This document shows, piece by piece, positions 28,900 to 37,461 of a stretch of DNA of 64,000 nt. Where the stretch lies: NCBI GenBank assembly GCA_031274715.1, contig JAISPT010000069.1, positions 1-64,000 of the forward strand, read 5' to 3'. Made by a program: the position numbers and the translations under genes. Each line of letters starts with the position of its first letter. Position 1 is the first letter of the stretch. The notes under the pieces were generated by a model. That model did not search any database. It was not told the origin of the DNA and worked only from the letters and a program-made list of their open reading frames with translations. The DNA is from Azonexus sp. (lineage in GTDB: Bacteria > Pseudomonadota > Gammaproteobacteria > Burkholderiales > Rhodocyclaceae).

Positions 28900-29774
28900 T
28901 CCGCATCCTCGCCGCCACCGATCTATCGGATGCCTCCCGCCACGCCGTCGACCGGGCCGGTCGACTGGCCAGTGAACTGGGTTGTCCGCTGCATCTCATG
29001 CATGTCATCACGCCGGGCCTGTTCGACGACATCCAGCGCCTGCTCGCCCCGGATGCCCCGCCGCTCTCCCTCACCCTCGGCAACGACGCTAACCGGCAAT
29101 TGCAGAAAATCGCCGGCGAACTGGCGCGCGCTGGCGACAGCGCAATCGACTGCCGTGTCGTGTTCGGCCAGCCCGTCGATGCCCTGCTCGAACAGGCCGA
29201 GGCCAGCGCCGCCGACCTGCTTGTCGTCGGCTCGCGCGGCGAGGGTTTCCTGCGCCAACTGACCATCGGCTCGACCGCCCTGCGCCTTCTGCGCAAAACG
29301 CAGCGGCCGACGCTGGTGGTCAAGAATCCGGTTGCCGGCCGCTATCGCCGCGCCCTGGTGGCCATGGACTTCTCGCCGGCCGCCCTGGCCGCCCTGCATC
29401 TGCTCCGGCAAATCGCGCCGCAAGCCGAGCTGGTGCTGCTGCACGCCGTCGAAATCCCCTTCGAGCGCCAGATGCACTACGCCGGGGTGAATAGCGACGT
29501 CATCCAGCAATACCGCACCCAGGCTCAGATGAAAGCCATGCAGCAACTGCGCCGACTGGCTGATGACGAGCAGTTGCCGGAAACGACGACGCACCTGCTC
29601 GCCCCCAGCGGCAACCCCACCGACCTGATCCTGGAACAGATCGACGTCCAGGACTGCGACCTGATCGTCGTCGGCAAGCGCGGCGTACACATCGTCGAGG
29701 AACTGCTGCTCGGCAGCACGACCAAGCACCTGCTGATCGAAGCCGATACCGACATCCTAATCGCCAGCGACTGA
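28896..29774 (+). CDS. Universal stress protein, two tandem UspA domains
   Basis: 292 residues: domain 1 about 1-145 (MIRILAATDLSDASRHAVDRA, VVGSRGEGFLRQLTIGSTALRLL) and domain 2 about 150-292 (RALVAMDFSPAALAALHLL, VVGKRGVHIVEELLLGSTTKHLL). Both have G-x2-G-x9-G(S/T)-type nucleotide-binding patterns. The ATG overlaps the mrpG stop, tying its synthesis to that of the antiporter. The family binds ATP or AMP and supports stress survival; a regulatory role on Mrp is conjecture. Confidence 0.92.
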   Translation: MIRILAATDLSDASRHAVDRAGRLASELGCPLHLMHVITPGLFDDIQRLLAPDAPPLSLTLGNDANRQLQKIAGELARAGDSAIDCRVVFGQPVDALLEQAEASAADLLVVGSRGEGFLRQLTIGSTALRLLRKTQRPTLVVKNPVAGRYRRALVAMDFSPAALAALHLLRQIAPQAELVLLHAVEIPFERQMHYAGVNSDVIQQYRTQAQMKAMQQLRRLADDEQLPETTTHLLAPSGNPTDLILEQIDVQDCDLIVVGKRGVHIVEELLLGSTTKHLLIEADTDILIASD

Positions 29775-29903
29775 ACAGGCGACCCGCGCACTGCTGAACG
29801 GTCCACCTTCCGCCTCCGGTGCCCGGCGCTGCTTCACTGACACTCGGACCATCGACAGCCTTCACCGGCTTATTCCGTTCAGAGATAACACGATACACAC
29901 ACG

Positions 29904-29964
29904 TTATTAATTGAATATTAAGCCGGCACTACAATGCCAGCTATTCGACCGTGAACTGCCTGCC
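29904..29964 (+). promoter_or_regulatory. AT-rich leader and candidate -10 of cysDN
   Basis: ACGTTATTAATTGAATATTAAG followed by TACAAT at 29930-29935, in otherwise GC-rich sequence, lies 29 bases before the cysD ATG. There is no well-spaced -35 box (TTGAAT at 29911 is 13 bases away), which fits an activator-dependent promoter. Control by CysB is inferred. Confidence 0.4.
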
Positions 29965-30894
29965 ATGACCCAACGCCCTACCCTTTCTCATCTCGATTGG
30001 CTCGAAGCCGAAGCCATTCACATCATGCGCGAAGTGGCCGGCCAGTGCGCCAACCCAGCGCTGTTGTTCTCCGGCGGCAAGGACTCGATCTGCTTGCTGC
30101 GCATCGCCGAGAAAGCCTTCCGTCCCGGCCGCTTTCCCTTCCCACTGATGCACATCGACACCGGTCACAACTACCGGGAAGTCGTCGCGTTCCGTAACCA
30201 GCGCGCCGCCCAATTGGGTGAGCGGCTGATTGTCCGCTCGGTGGAGGATTCGATGCGGCGCGGTACGGTCGTGCTCAAGCATGAAGGCGAATCGCGCAAC
30301 AAGCACCAGTCGGTAACGCTGCTCGAAGCCATCGAGGAATTCGGCTTCGACTGCTGCATCGGCGGCGCCCGCCGTGATGAGGAAAAAGCCCGTGCCAAGG
30401 AGCGCATCATGAGCTTCCGCGACGAGTTCGGCCAATGGGACCCGAAAAATCAGCGCCCGGAACTGTGGAACCTGTACAACGCCCGCAGCCACAAAGGCGA
30501 AAACATCCGCGCCTTCCCCATCTCGAACTGGACCGAGATGGATGTCTGGCAATACATCGAGCGCGAAGAACTCGAACTGCCGAGCATCTATTTCGCCCAT
30601 TCGCGGCCGGTGGTCATCCGTGGCGATGCCATCGTCCCAGTCAACGTGCCGCTGGCCAGCGGCGAACTGACCAACCGACCCAAGGCTGGCGAAGAGATTG
30701 TCGTCAAGAACGTGCGCTTTCGCACCGTCGGCGACATTTCCTGCACGGCGCCGGTCGAGTCGGACGCCGACACCGTCGCCAAAATCGTGCTCGAAACCGC
30801 CACCACCACCATCACCGAACGCGGCGCCACACGCCTGGACGACCAGACCAGCGAAGCCTCGATGGAGCAACGCAAGAAAGAAGGGTATTTTTGA
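29965..30894 (+). CDS. cysD: Sulfate adenylyltransferase subunit 2
   Basis: 309 residues, PP-loop ATP pyrophosphatase that forms APS from sulfate and ATP. The ATG at 29965 gives the usual start MTQRPTLSHLDWLEAEAIH. PP-loop LLFSGGKDSI near residue 35, then HIDTGHNYRE, GGARRDEEKARAKER and the C-terminal EASMEQRKKEGYF. It is coupled to cysN (TGATG). Confidence 0.96.
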   Translation: MTQRPTLSHLDWLEAEAIHIMREVAGQCANPALLFSGGKDSICLLRIAEKAFRPGRFPFPLMHIDTGHNYREVVAFRNQRAAQLGERLIVRSVEDSMRRGTVVLKHEGESRNKHQSVTLLEAIEEFGFDCCIGGARRDEEKARAKERIMSFRDEFGQWDPKNQRPELWNLYNARSHKGENIRAFPISNWTEMDVWQYIEREELELPSIYFAHSRPVVIRGDAIVPVNVPLASGELTNRPKAGEEIVVKNVRFRTVGDISCTAPVESDADTVAKIVLETATTTITERGATRLDDQTSEASMEQRKKEGYF

Positions 30895-32168
30895 TGTCCG
30901 CCGGCGATCCAATCGAAGACCACGGCCTGCTGCGCTTCCTCACCTGCGGCAGCGTCGACGACGGCAAAAGCACACTGATCGGGCGACTGCTCTACGACAC
31001 CAAGGCCATCCTCGCCGATACGCTATCGGCCATCGAGCGTACCTCGCAAAAGCGCGGCCTGGGTGCCGTCGACCTGTCGCTGCTCACCGACGGCCTGCAG
31101 GCCGAGCGCGAACAGGGCATCACCATTGACGTCGCCTATCGCTACTTCTCGACCGGCACGCGCAAATACATCATCGCCGACGCACCGGGCCACGAGCAGT
31201 ACACGCGTAACATGGTCACCGCCGCCTCGACGGCCAATCTGGCGATCATCCTGATCGACGCGCGCAAAGGCGTGCTGACGCAGACCCGCCGCCATTCCAA
31301 GCTGGCCGCGCTGGTCGGCATCCCGCACCTGGTTGTGGCGATCAACAAGATGGATTTGGTGGATTACTCGCGGGAGGTTTTCGAGAAGATCAAGGCCGAT
31401 TACCTGGCCTTCGCCGCCAAGGTCGGCATCCAGGACGTACGCTTCGTCCCGCTGTCGGCGCTGAACGGCGACATGATCGTCGAACGCGGCGAGGCGCTGT
31501 CCTGGTACGACGGCCCAACCCTGCTCGACATCCTGGAAACCGCCCCCGCCGCCCACACCGAGCACGCCGAAAAATTCCGCTTTCCGGTGCAATACGTCTG
31601 TCGCCCGCAGGATTCGGCCAACCCGGAACTACACGATTACCGTGGCTTCATGGGCCGCGTCGAATCCGGCACGATCGTGGCCGGAGACGCCGTCACCGTG
31701 TTGCCAAGCGGTCGTCAATCGACGGTCAAGGCAGTGCAGCTGGGCGGCGTCGACATCGGCGAAGCCTGCACCGAGCAGTCGGTGACTTTGCTGCTGGCCG
31801 ACGAGATCGACACCTCGCGCGGCGACATGATCGTCAAGACGAAAGAAGCTCCGGCCGCTGTCAAGGAAATCCGCGCCACCGTCTGCTGGCTGGCGGAAAC
31901 CCCGCTCGACCGCGCCCGTACCTACCTGATCCGTCACACCACGCGCGACACCAAGGCCAAGCTGACCGGCATCGACCACCGCCTCGACGTCAACACCCTG
32001 GAAAACCTGCCGGCCGACAAGCTGGCGATGAACGACATCGCCGAGGTCACGTTCAAGCTGGCGCAACCGCTGTTCGTCGATCCCTATACGGAAAACCGCG
32101 CTACCGGCGCTTTCATCGTCATCGACGAAAGCAACAACAACACAGTCGGCGCCGGCATGATTCTGTAG
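30894..32168 (+). CDS. cysN: Sulfate adenylyltransferase subunit 1 (GTPase)
   Basis: 424 residues, EF-Tu-like GTPase that drives APS formation by CysD. G1 GSVDDGKSTLIGR, G3 DAPGHEQYTRNM, G4 INKMDLVDYS. The length shows CysN only, with no fused APS kinase. Together with the APS-type CysH, this indicates a direct APS-to-sulfite route. Start overlaps the cysD stop by one base. Confidence 0.96.
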   Translation: MSAGDPIEDHGLLRFLTCGSVDDGKSTLIGRLLYDTKAILADTLSAIERTSQKRGLGAVDLSLLTDGLQAEREQGITIDVAYRYFSTGTRKYIIADAPGHEQYTRNMVTAASTANLAIILIDARKGVLTQTRRHSKLAALVGIPHLVVAINKMDLVDYSREVFEKIKADYLAFAAKVGIQDVRFVPLSALNGDMIVERGEALSWYDGPTLLDILETAPAAHTEHAEKFRFPVQYVCRPQDSANPELHDYRGFMGRVESGTIVAGDAVTVLPSGRQSTVKAVQLGGVDIGEACTEQSVTLLLADEIDTSRGDMIVKTKEAPAAVKEIRATVCWLAETPLDRARTYLIRHTTRDTKAKLTGIDHRLDVNTLENLPADKLAMNDIAEVTFKLAQPLFVDPYTENRATGAFIVIDESNNNTVGAGMIL

Positions 32169-32275
32169 GCCTGCTGTGTATCGGTCTTTTTTGTGGCCGG
32201 GACGGGAATGAAACAAACCATGGAAACCGTGACCAATAGTCGAAAGTGAGAGCAACGATACAACGCACATTGAAA

Positions 32276-32575
32276 TCAGCAGCCATATCGTTTCCTGCCA
32301 TTTACGATGCGATACCGACCGCCGCGGGGCCCGGTGTAGCAGGTACTGTCAATTTCTGGCGTATAGAGCCGATTCGGTTGTGCCTGATGCTGTTGTGACT
32401 GCCGTGCTGGATTTTGCTGCGCTTGAGCATAGCTACCGCGGTGGCAGTGATATTCACCGGTTGCGCGTTTGAAGTGGCAGCCATTTGCATCAAGGCCGCC
32501 GCCATGCGCGTACACACTCCCTATCCACCAACCGAACAGCACAACTGCAGCTACCCCCTTAGGTAATCCGACCAT
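32276..32575 (-). CDS. Small secreted YHYH-domain protein
   Basis: 99 residues. The ATG at 32575 is chosen because AAGGGGGAG lies just upstream and it starts a signal peptide (MVGLPKGVAAVVLFGWWIGSVYA). The mature part begins HGGGLDANGCHFKRATGEYHCH, the Cys/His pattern of YHYH-domain proteins, possibly metal binding. It ends with a GPRGGRYRIVNGRKRYGC segment also seen in small secreted proteins. It lies in a locally AT-richer patch next to the tRNA array. Function unknown. Confidence 0.65.
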   Translation of the reverse strand: MVGLPKGVAAVVLFGWWIGSVYAHGGGLDANGCHFKRATGEYHCHRGSYAQAQQNPARQSQQHQAQPNRLYTPEIDSTCYTGPRGGRYRIVNGRKRYGC

Positions 32576-32729
32576 GTCTCCCCCTTGAACACCATGTATC
32601 TGGCATTTTTTGCATGGTACGCCCATGCTGCCAGGGGCAAAAAGAACGATTCAAGCTTTACTCTGAAGCCTTGATCGAGCTTTGACCACGGTTTCGACGT
32701 GCTGCTGCTTCCTGATCCATTTTGCTTTA

Positions 32730-32814
32730 TGGTGCCCGGGACGGGAATCGAACCCGTACACCTTGCGGCGAGAGATTTTAAGTCTCTTGTGTCTACCAGT
32801 TTCACCACCCGGGC
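32730..32814 (-). tRNA. tRNA-Leu (anticodon TAA)
   Basis: 85 bases with encoded CCA. The acceptor arms GCCCGGG/CCCGGGC pair, the T-loop appears as GGGAATCGAACCC on the + strand, and the anticodon loop reads TTAA. A long variable arm makes it class II, as expected for Leu. Last of the four tRNAs in transcription order, separated from the others by a terminator-like hairpin. Confidence 0.95.
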
Positions 32815-32843
32815 GGCGGGTCGATTATATCGGCGACCCGACA

Positions 32844-32884
32844 ACAAAAAAGGGAAAGCGCCGTTACGCTTTCCCTTCTTTTTT
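32844..32884. terminator. Bidirectional intrinsic terminator inside the tRNA cluster
   Basis: Stem AGGGAAAGCG / CGCTTTCCCT (32851-32860, 32867-32876) with A-rich sequence on the left and TTCTTTTTT on the right, so it has a T-tract in either direction. It lies between the Gly/Cys/Gly tRNAs and tRNA-Leu, so Leu probably has its own promoter or relies on read-through. Confidence 0.8.
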
Positions 32885-32886
32885 AC

Positions 32887-32962
32887 TGGAGCGGCAGAAG
32901 AGTCTCGAACTCTCGACCTCAACCTTGGCAAGGTTGCGCTCTACCAACTGAGCTACTGCCGC
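32887..32962 (-). tRNA. tRNA-Gly (anticodon GCC), copy 2
   Basis: 76 bases with encoded CCA. Acceptor GCGGCAG pairs with CTGCCGC; the anticodon stem-loop reads CCTTGCCAAGG with GCC. Identical to the copy at 33098-33173. Confidence 0.96.
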
Positions 32963-32969
32963 AAAATTC

Positions 32970-33043
32970 TGGAGGCGCGAGCCGGAGTCGAACCGACCTA
33001 CACGGATTTGCAATCCGGTGCATAACCGCTTTGCTATCGCGCC
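32970..33043 (-). tRNA. tRNA-Cys (anticodon GCA)
   Basis: 74 bases with encoded CCA. Acceptor GGCGCGA pairs with TCGCGCC; the anticodon loop reads ATTGCAAAT with GCA. It lies between the two identical Gly tRNAs, 7 bases from one. Confidence 0.96.
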
Positions 33044-33097
33044 CTACCTTGTCCTGCGATACAACTGGAAAGAAGGCTATGCTTCCCTCGAAATTTA

Positions 33098-33173
33098 TGG
33101 AGCGGCAGAAGAGTCTCGAACTCTCGACCTCAACCTTGGCAAGGTTGCGCTCTACCAACTGAGCTACTGCCGC
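33098..33173 (-). tRNA. tRNA-Gly (anticodon GCC), copy 1
   Basis: 76 bases with encoded CCA, identical to the copy at 32887-32962. First tRNA in transcription order, 50 bases downstream of the pgsA stop, so the array may be co-transcribed with uvrC-pgsA. Confidence 0.96.
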
Positions 33174-33223
33174 GTCAAACAGAGGGCGCATTATAGATGC
33201 CCCACCCGCAATGTCAATACCCT

Positions 33224-33805
33224 CTAAGCCTCATCAGCCGTGCGTTTAGCGATTTCCGGCCAGGCCATGTGTAGGTAATAGCCCATCGACCACAGGGTCA
33301 ACAGGGCAGCCAGCCAGATCAGCCAGTTACCGTAGCGGGCGACGTCGATGCCGAACAGTGGCGCGTGGTACAGCAGCAGCGGAATGGCCGCCATCTGCGC
33401 GACCGTCTTGACCTTGCCGAGCATCGACACGGCAACGCTCCTGGCCGCGCCGATCTTGGCCATCCACTCGCGCAGAGCCGAAATGGTAATTTCGCGGCCG
33501 ATGATGATCGTCGCGATGATAGCGTCGGTACGGCCGAGCTGGACCAGCACGATCAGCGCTGCGGCGACCATCAGCTTGTCGGCGACCGGATCGAGGAAGG
33601 CACCGAAGGCCGAGGTCTGGCCGAGCTTGCGGGCCAGGTAGCCATCGGCCCAGTCGGTGACGGCAGCGGCGATGAAGAGCAAAGTCGCGAACAGATCACG
33701 CTCATGCTGCGTCGCCCAGGATGCCGGCAGGAAATAGAGCGCGATCAGCAGCGGAATGGCGACGATGCGCAACCAAGTGAGCAGGATGGGCAGATTGAAA
33801 GGCAT
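33224..33805 (-). CDS. pgsA: CDP-diacylglycerol--glycerol-3-phosphate 3-phosphatidyltransferase
   Basis: 193 residues, integral membrane enzyme making phosphatidylglycerol phosphate. The CDP-alcohol phosphotransferase motif is complete: DWADGYLARKLGQ then GAFLDPVADK. Four or more hydrophobic helices. It starts 6 bases after the uvrC stop, a gene pair common in proteobacteria. Confidence 0.96.
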   Translation of the reverse strand: MPFNLPILLTWLRIVAIPLLIALYFLPASWATQHERDLFATLLFIAAAVTDWADGYLARKLGQTSAFGAFLDPVADKLMVAAALIVLVQLGRTDAIIATIIIGREITISALREWMAKIGAARSVAVSMLGKVKTVAQMAAIPLLLYHAPLFGIDVARYGNWLIWLAALLTLWSMGYYLHMAWPEIAKRTADEA

Positions 33806-33811
33806 AAGCTG

Positions 33812-35641
33812 TCAGTGTAAAGCGGAATGAATCTTTTCAGCCATGTCGCGGCTGATGCCGGGTACTTCGGCGAGTTGTTCGACGCTAGCCGCCAGTACGC
33901 CGGCAATACCGCCGAAGCGGGCAACCAGCGCCTTACGTCGGGCCGGACCGACGCCGGGCAGGCTTTCCAGCGTCGAGGTCTTGCGCGCCTTGGCGCGCTG
34001 GGCACGGTGGCCGGTGATGGCGAAGCGGTGCGCCTCGTCGCGCACTTCCTGGATCAAGTGCAGGGCCGGATGATCGGACGGCAGGTTGAGCGGCGGCCGG
34101 CCGTCGGCCTCCGGAAAGATCAGGCTTTCCAGCCCCGGCTTGCGCTCCTCGCCTTTGGCGACACCGATCATGTTCAGATGGCTCAGGCCGAGATCGGCCA
34201 GCGCCGCCCAGGCCGCGGCCACCTGACCCTTGCCGCCATCGATCAGGATCAGGTCCGGGGCCACGCCCTCGCCATTGGCGACGCCGTCGTAGCGTCGGGC
34301 CACCGCCTGGCGCATCGCGGCATAGTCGTCGCCGGGCGTGATGTCGCGGATGTTGAAGCGGCGGTAGTCGCTCTTCTTCATCCGGTTACCGTCGTACACC
34401 ACGCAGGAGGCGACCGCTTTCTCGCCCATGGTGTGGCTGATGTCGAAACATTCGATGCGGGCGATCGGCTCCGCCAATTGCAGCTCTTCCTGCAGGGCGG
34501 CCAACCGCTGTTCCTGCTGCGCCGTCGCCTGGTTGCGTGCCAGGATGGCCAGCCGGGCGTTCTGCAGCGCCATCTCGATCCAAGCCTTTTGCGTCAGCGT
34601 GCGCCCTTCCTGGATCGGTACCGGACGCCCGGCGAGTGCGGCCAATTCGGCGGCCAGCGTCGCCGCACCGTCGGCCTCCTCCTCTTCCTTGGGCAAGGGC
34701 GAGACCAGCAGCCGCGCCGGCGCTGGATGGACGGCGTAATGCTGGCGGATAAAAGCGGCGATGGCATCGGCCGCCGTCGACTCGCCGGCGTTACTGGGGA
34801 ACAACGGCCGGTCACCGAGATGGCGGCCGCCCCGCACCATCGCCAGGTTGACGCAGAGTTGCCCGCCCTCCTTCAGCGCGACGACGATATCGACATCCTC
34901 GCCCTTGTTGCTGGAAACGAACTGTTTTTCCTGCACTTGGTGCAGCGACTGGATTTGGTCGCGGTAGATCGCCGCCAGTTCGAAGGCCAGCCGCGCCGAC
35001 GCCGCTTCCATCGCCTGATTCAAGCGCCGGGTAACCTCCTGCTGCTTGCCGGCGAGGAACATGGCCGCCAGTTGCACGTCGGCAGCGTAATCCTCGGGCG
35101 CGATGAGGTCGACGCAGGGACCGCTGCAGCGCTTGATCTGGTACAGCAGGCAGGGCCGCGAACGGTTGGCGAAGACAGTGTCCTCGCAGGTGCGCAAGCG
35201 GAACATCTTCTGCAGCAACTGGATGCTGTCGCGTACCGCCCAACCCGACGGGTACGGGCCGTAGTAATCGGCCTTGCGATCCGGATTGCCGCGAAAAAAC
35301 CCCAAACGCGGGTACGGGCCATGGCTAAGCACGATGTACGGATAGGACTTGTCGTCACGAAAAAGGATGTTGTAACGCGGCGCCAGCGACTTGATCAGGT
35401 TGTTTTCCAGCAGCAGCGCTTCGGCCTCGGTACGCGTCGCCGTCGTCTCGATGGCGGCGATCTGGCTGACCATGTGGGCAATGCGCGGACTCGGCAAATT
35501 CTCGCGGAAATAGGAAGCGACCCGCTTCTTCAGGTTCTTGGCCTTGCCGACGTAGAGCACGCCGCCGTCGGCGCCGAGCATGCGGTAAACGCCCGGCAGC
35601 TCGGTCAGCGTGGCGAGGAAGGACTTGGCGTCGAAGGCCAT
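33812..35641 (-). CDS. uvrC: Excinuclease ABC subunit C
   Basis: 609 residues. GIY-YIG nuclease domain at the N-terminus (GVYRMLGADGGVLYVGKAKNLKKRV), the UvrB-binding UVR motif about residues 200-235, the RNase H-like nuclease domain with ECFDISHTMGEKAV and LILIDGGKGQ, and two C-terminal HhH motifs (LESLPGVGPARRKAL, LAEVPGISRDMAEKI). It makes both cuts in nucleotide excision repair. Confidence 0.97.
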   Translation of the reverse strand: MAFDAKSFLATLTELPGVYRMLGADGGVLYVGKAKNLKKRVASYFRENLPSPRIAHMVSQIAAIETTATRTEAEALLLENNLIKSLAPRYNILFRDDKSYPYIVLSHGPYPRLGFFRGNPDRKADYYGPYPSGWAVRDSIQLLQKMFRLRTCEDTVFANRSRPCLLYQIKRCSGPCVDLIAPEDYAADVQLAAMFLAGKQQEVTRRLNQAMEAASARLAFELAAIYRDQIQSLHQVQEKQFVSSNKGEDVDIVVALKEGGQLCVNLAMVRGGRHLGDRPLFPSNAGESTAADAIAAFIRQHYAVHPAPARLLVSPLPKEEEEADGAATLAAELAALAGRPVPIQEGRTLTQKAWIEMALQNARLAILARNQATAQQEQRLAALQEELQLAEPIARIECFDISHTMGEKAVASCVVYDGNRMKKSDYRRFNIRDITPGDDYAAMRQAVARRYDGVANGEGVAPDLILIDGGKGQVAAAWAALADLGLSHLNMIGVAKGEERKPGLESLIFPEADGRPPLNLPSDHPALHLIQEVRDEAHRFAITGHRAQRAKARKTSTLESLPGVGPARRKALVARFGGIAGVLAASVEQLAEVPGISRDMAEKIHSALH

Positions 35642-35653
35642 GATTAGGCGGCG

Positions 35654-36313
35654 TCAGCCGAGCAGCACCTTGACGCCGGCGAAGACCGCTTCGAAACTCT
35701 CCCGCGACAGGCGGCCGGTACGCCAGTTGTAGCCGCTGCAGTGGTAGCTGTCGACCAGGGTGCGACCGTCCGGCAAGGCATGGCGCACATTGTGGGCAAA
35801 CTTGAAATGGGCCGGTTTCAGGCCATAGGTCCACAGCAGCGCTTGATGGGCGACGGTGCCGAGAGCGACGATCACCTTCAGGCGCGGCATCGCCGCCAGT
35901 TCGGCCTTAAGGTGGCCGTTGCACTGGCGGATTTCCGCCGTCGTCGGCTTGTTGGCCGGCGGCAAGCAGCGCACGGCATTGGTGATCCGGCAGTTGTCCA
36001 GGCGCATAGCCGGATTGGCCCAGTCGTCAGGGCCGAGCGCAGCAGCGGCGGTGGCGAAGCCGAAACGGTGCAGCGCCGGATACAGCAGCTCGCCGGCCAC
36101 GTCGCCGGTAAACGGTCGGCCGGTGCGGTTGGCTCCGCGCTCGCCAGGACCAAGGCCGAGCACCAGCAACTCGGCGTCGAGCGGCCCGAAGGCCGGCACC
36201 GGCAAGGCATGCCAATCGGGGTCGCGGCGGCGGATGGCCGCCAGGTGTTCGGCCAGGCGCGGACAAGCTGTGCAGCCGAGCGGGTCTTGGAACGATGGTG
36301 CGGAAACAGGCAT
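35654..36313 (-). CDS. Uracil-DNA glycosylase, family 5 (UdgB-like)
   Basis: 219 residues. The ATG at 36313 is chosen; the longer frame upstream overlaps earP and is Arg-rich. An N-terminal Cys cluster (CTACPRL) and further Cys suggest the 4Fe-4S cluster of family 4/5 enzymes. Motif A GLGPGERGANRTGRPFTGD resembles family 5 (UDGb), as does the C-terminal SYHCSGYNWRTGRLS. It removes uracil and possibly other deaminated bases. It is followed 12 bases later by uvrC, also DNA repair. No ribosome site is visible before the start. Confidence 0.85.
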   Translation of the reverse strand: MPVSAPSFQDPLGCTACPRLAEHLAAIRRRDPDWHALPVPAFGPLDAELLVLGLGPGERGANRTGRPFTGDVAGELLYPALHRFGFATAAAALGPDDWANPAMRLDNCRITNAVRCLPPANKPTTAEIRQCNGHLKAELAAMPRLKVIVALGTVAHQALLWTYGLKPAHFKFAHNVRHALPDGRTLVDSYHCSGYNWRTGRLSRESFEAVFAGVKVLLG

Positions 36314-36343
36314 GGGGCGAAATGTTAACATGCCGCCCCATGC
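36310..36343. promoter_or_regulatory. 34-bp near-perfect palindrome holding both divergent start codons
   Basis: Left arm GCATGGGGCG (36310-36319), right arm CGCCCCATGC (36334-36343), and a central perfect palindrome ATGTTAACAT (36322-36331), all centred at 36326.5. Only two base pairs (20/33 and 21/32) fail to match. The earP ATG (36340) and the glycosylase ATG (36313, other strand) are inside the arms. TAACAT occurs on each strand 8 bases before each ATG and could act as a -10 box. Confidence 0.75.
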
Positions 36344-37419
36344 TGCTTCATTGGGACATCTTCTGCCGCGTCGTCGACAACTATGGCGACATCGGCGTCT
36401 GCTGGCGACTTGCCCGGCAACTCGCGCGCGAGCACGGCCTGGCGGTGCGGCTGTGGGTGGACGATCCGGCCAGCCTGACGCCGCTGTGCCCGGCCTGCGA
36501 TCCTTCCTTGCCGGCACAGTCCGTTCAGAGCGTCGAACTTCGCCGCTGGCCAACCGAATTCGTCGCCGACCGCGTTGCCGATGTCGTCATCGAAGCCTTC
36601 GCCTGCGAGTTGCCAGCCACCTACATCGCCATGATGGCGACTGCCGCGCGGCGGCCGTGCTGGATCAATCTTGAATACCTGACTGCCGAAGCCTGGGTCG
36701 AAAGCTGTCACGGCCTAGCTTCACCCCACCCCAGCCTGCCGTTGGTCAAGCATTTCTTCTTTCCGGGTTTTACGCCAGTCACCGGCGGCCTGCTGCGCGA
36801 GTCCGGCCTGCCCCTGGCGCCACCCCCAGTAGAAGCCGATGGTCTGGAAATCAGCCTGTTCTGCTACGACACGGCGCCGGTCGGCAACCTGCTCACGGCA
36901 CTGGCCGCCAGCCCGCGCCCCATTCTCTGCCATGTGCCGCCGGGCAAGCCGCTAGCCGCCGTGACCGCCGCGCTCGGCCCCACCGACGGTTGGCAGCTTG
37001 GCCATACTCGCATCCAGCCCCTACCCTTTCTGCCACTGGATAATTACGACGCCCTGCTGCGCCGCTGCGCCATCAATTTCGTGCGCGGCGAAGATTCCTT
37101 CGTCCGCGCCCAGTGGGCCGGCCGGCCGTTCGTCTGGCAAATCTACCCGCAGGACGATGCGGCCCATCATGTCAAGCTCGACGCTTTTCTCGACCGCTAT
37201 TGCGCCGCCCTAGCACCGGTCGCGGCAAGCGCCGTGCGGTCTCTGTTTACCGCCTGGAATGGTGGCAATAGCAGCGGCGGCGATGTCGCCGCGGCATGGT
37301 CGACTTTCCTCGCCCAGGTGCTGGAAATCGCCCGGCACAACGCGGACTGGGCACGGCAACTGGCCAAACAACCGGATTTGGCGACGAACCTGGTCAATTT
37401 CGTTGCCGGCAGGGTATAA
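36340..37419 (+). CDS. earP: Elongation factor P arginine rhamnosyltransferase
   Basis: 359 residues, GT-B glycosyltransferase moving rhamnose from dTDP-rhamnose to Arg32 of EF-P. Conserved RVVDNYGDIGVCWRLARQLA at the N-terminus includes the catalytic-site Asp; NLEYLTAEAWVESCHGL and FVRGEDSFVRAQWAGRPFVWQIYPQ are family signatures for nucleotide-sugar binding. The gene lies directly upstream of efp, as in Pseudomonas and Neisseria relatives. No Shine-Dalgarno sequence is visible. Confidence 0.95.
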   Translation: MLLHWDIFCRVVDNYGDIGVCWRLARQLAREHGLAVRLWVDDPASLTPLCPACDPSLPAQSVQSVELRRWPTEFVADRVADVVIEAFACELPATYIAMMATAARRPCWINLEYLTAEAWVESCHGLASPHPSLPLVKHFFFPGFTPVTGGLLRESGLPLAPPPVEADGLEISLFCYDTAPVGNLLTALAASPRPILCHVPPGKPLAAVTAALGPTDGWQLGHTRIQPLPFLPLDNYDALLRRCAINFVRGEDSFVRAQWAGRPFVWQIYPQDDAAHHVKLDAFLDRYCAALAPVAASAVRSLFTAWNGGNSSGGDVAAAWSTFLAQVLEIARHNADWARQLAKQPDLATNLVNFVAGRV

Positions 37420-37420
37420 T
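37391..37420 (+). promoter_or_regulatory. Candidate efp promoter
   Basis: A consensus TATAAT at 37415-37420 overlaps the earP stop codon, with TGGTCA 18 bases upstream (37391-37396). It would give efp its own strong transcript, with a leader of about 35 bases. Confidence 0.55.
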
Positions 37421-37461
37421 TTAACGTTTTTCTTTTTCCGATCTTAGCTAAGAGAATCCCG

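Noticed and set aside
33827..35647. 606-codon plus-strand frame opposite uvrC
   Set aside because: Mirror of the complete UvrC frame; its composition (Arg, Gln, His, Val) is that of an antisense shadow.
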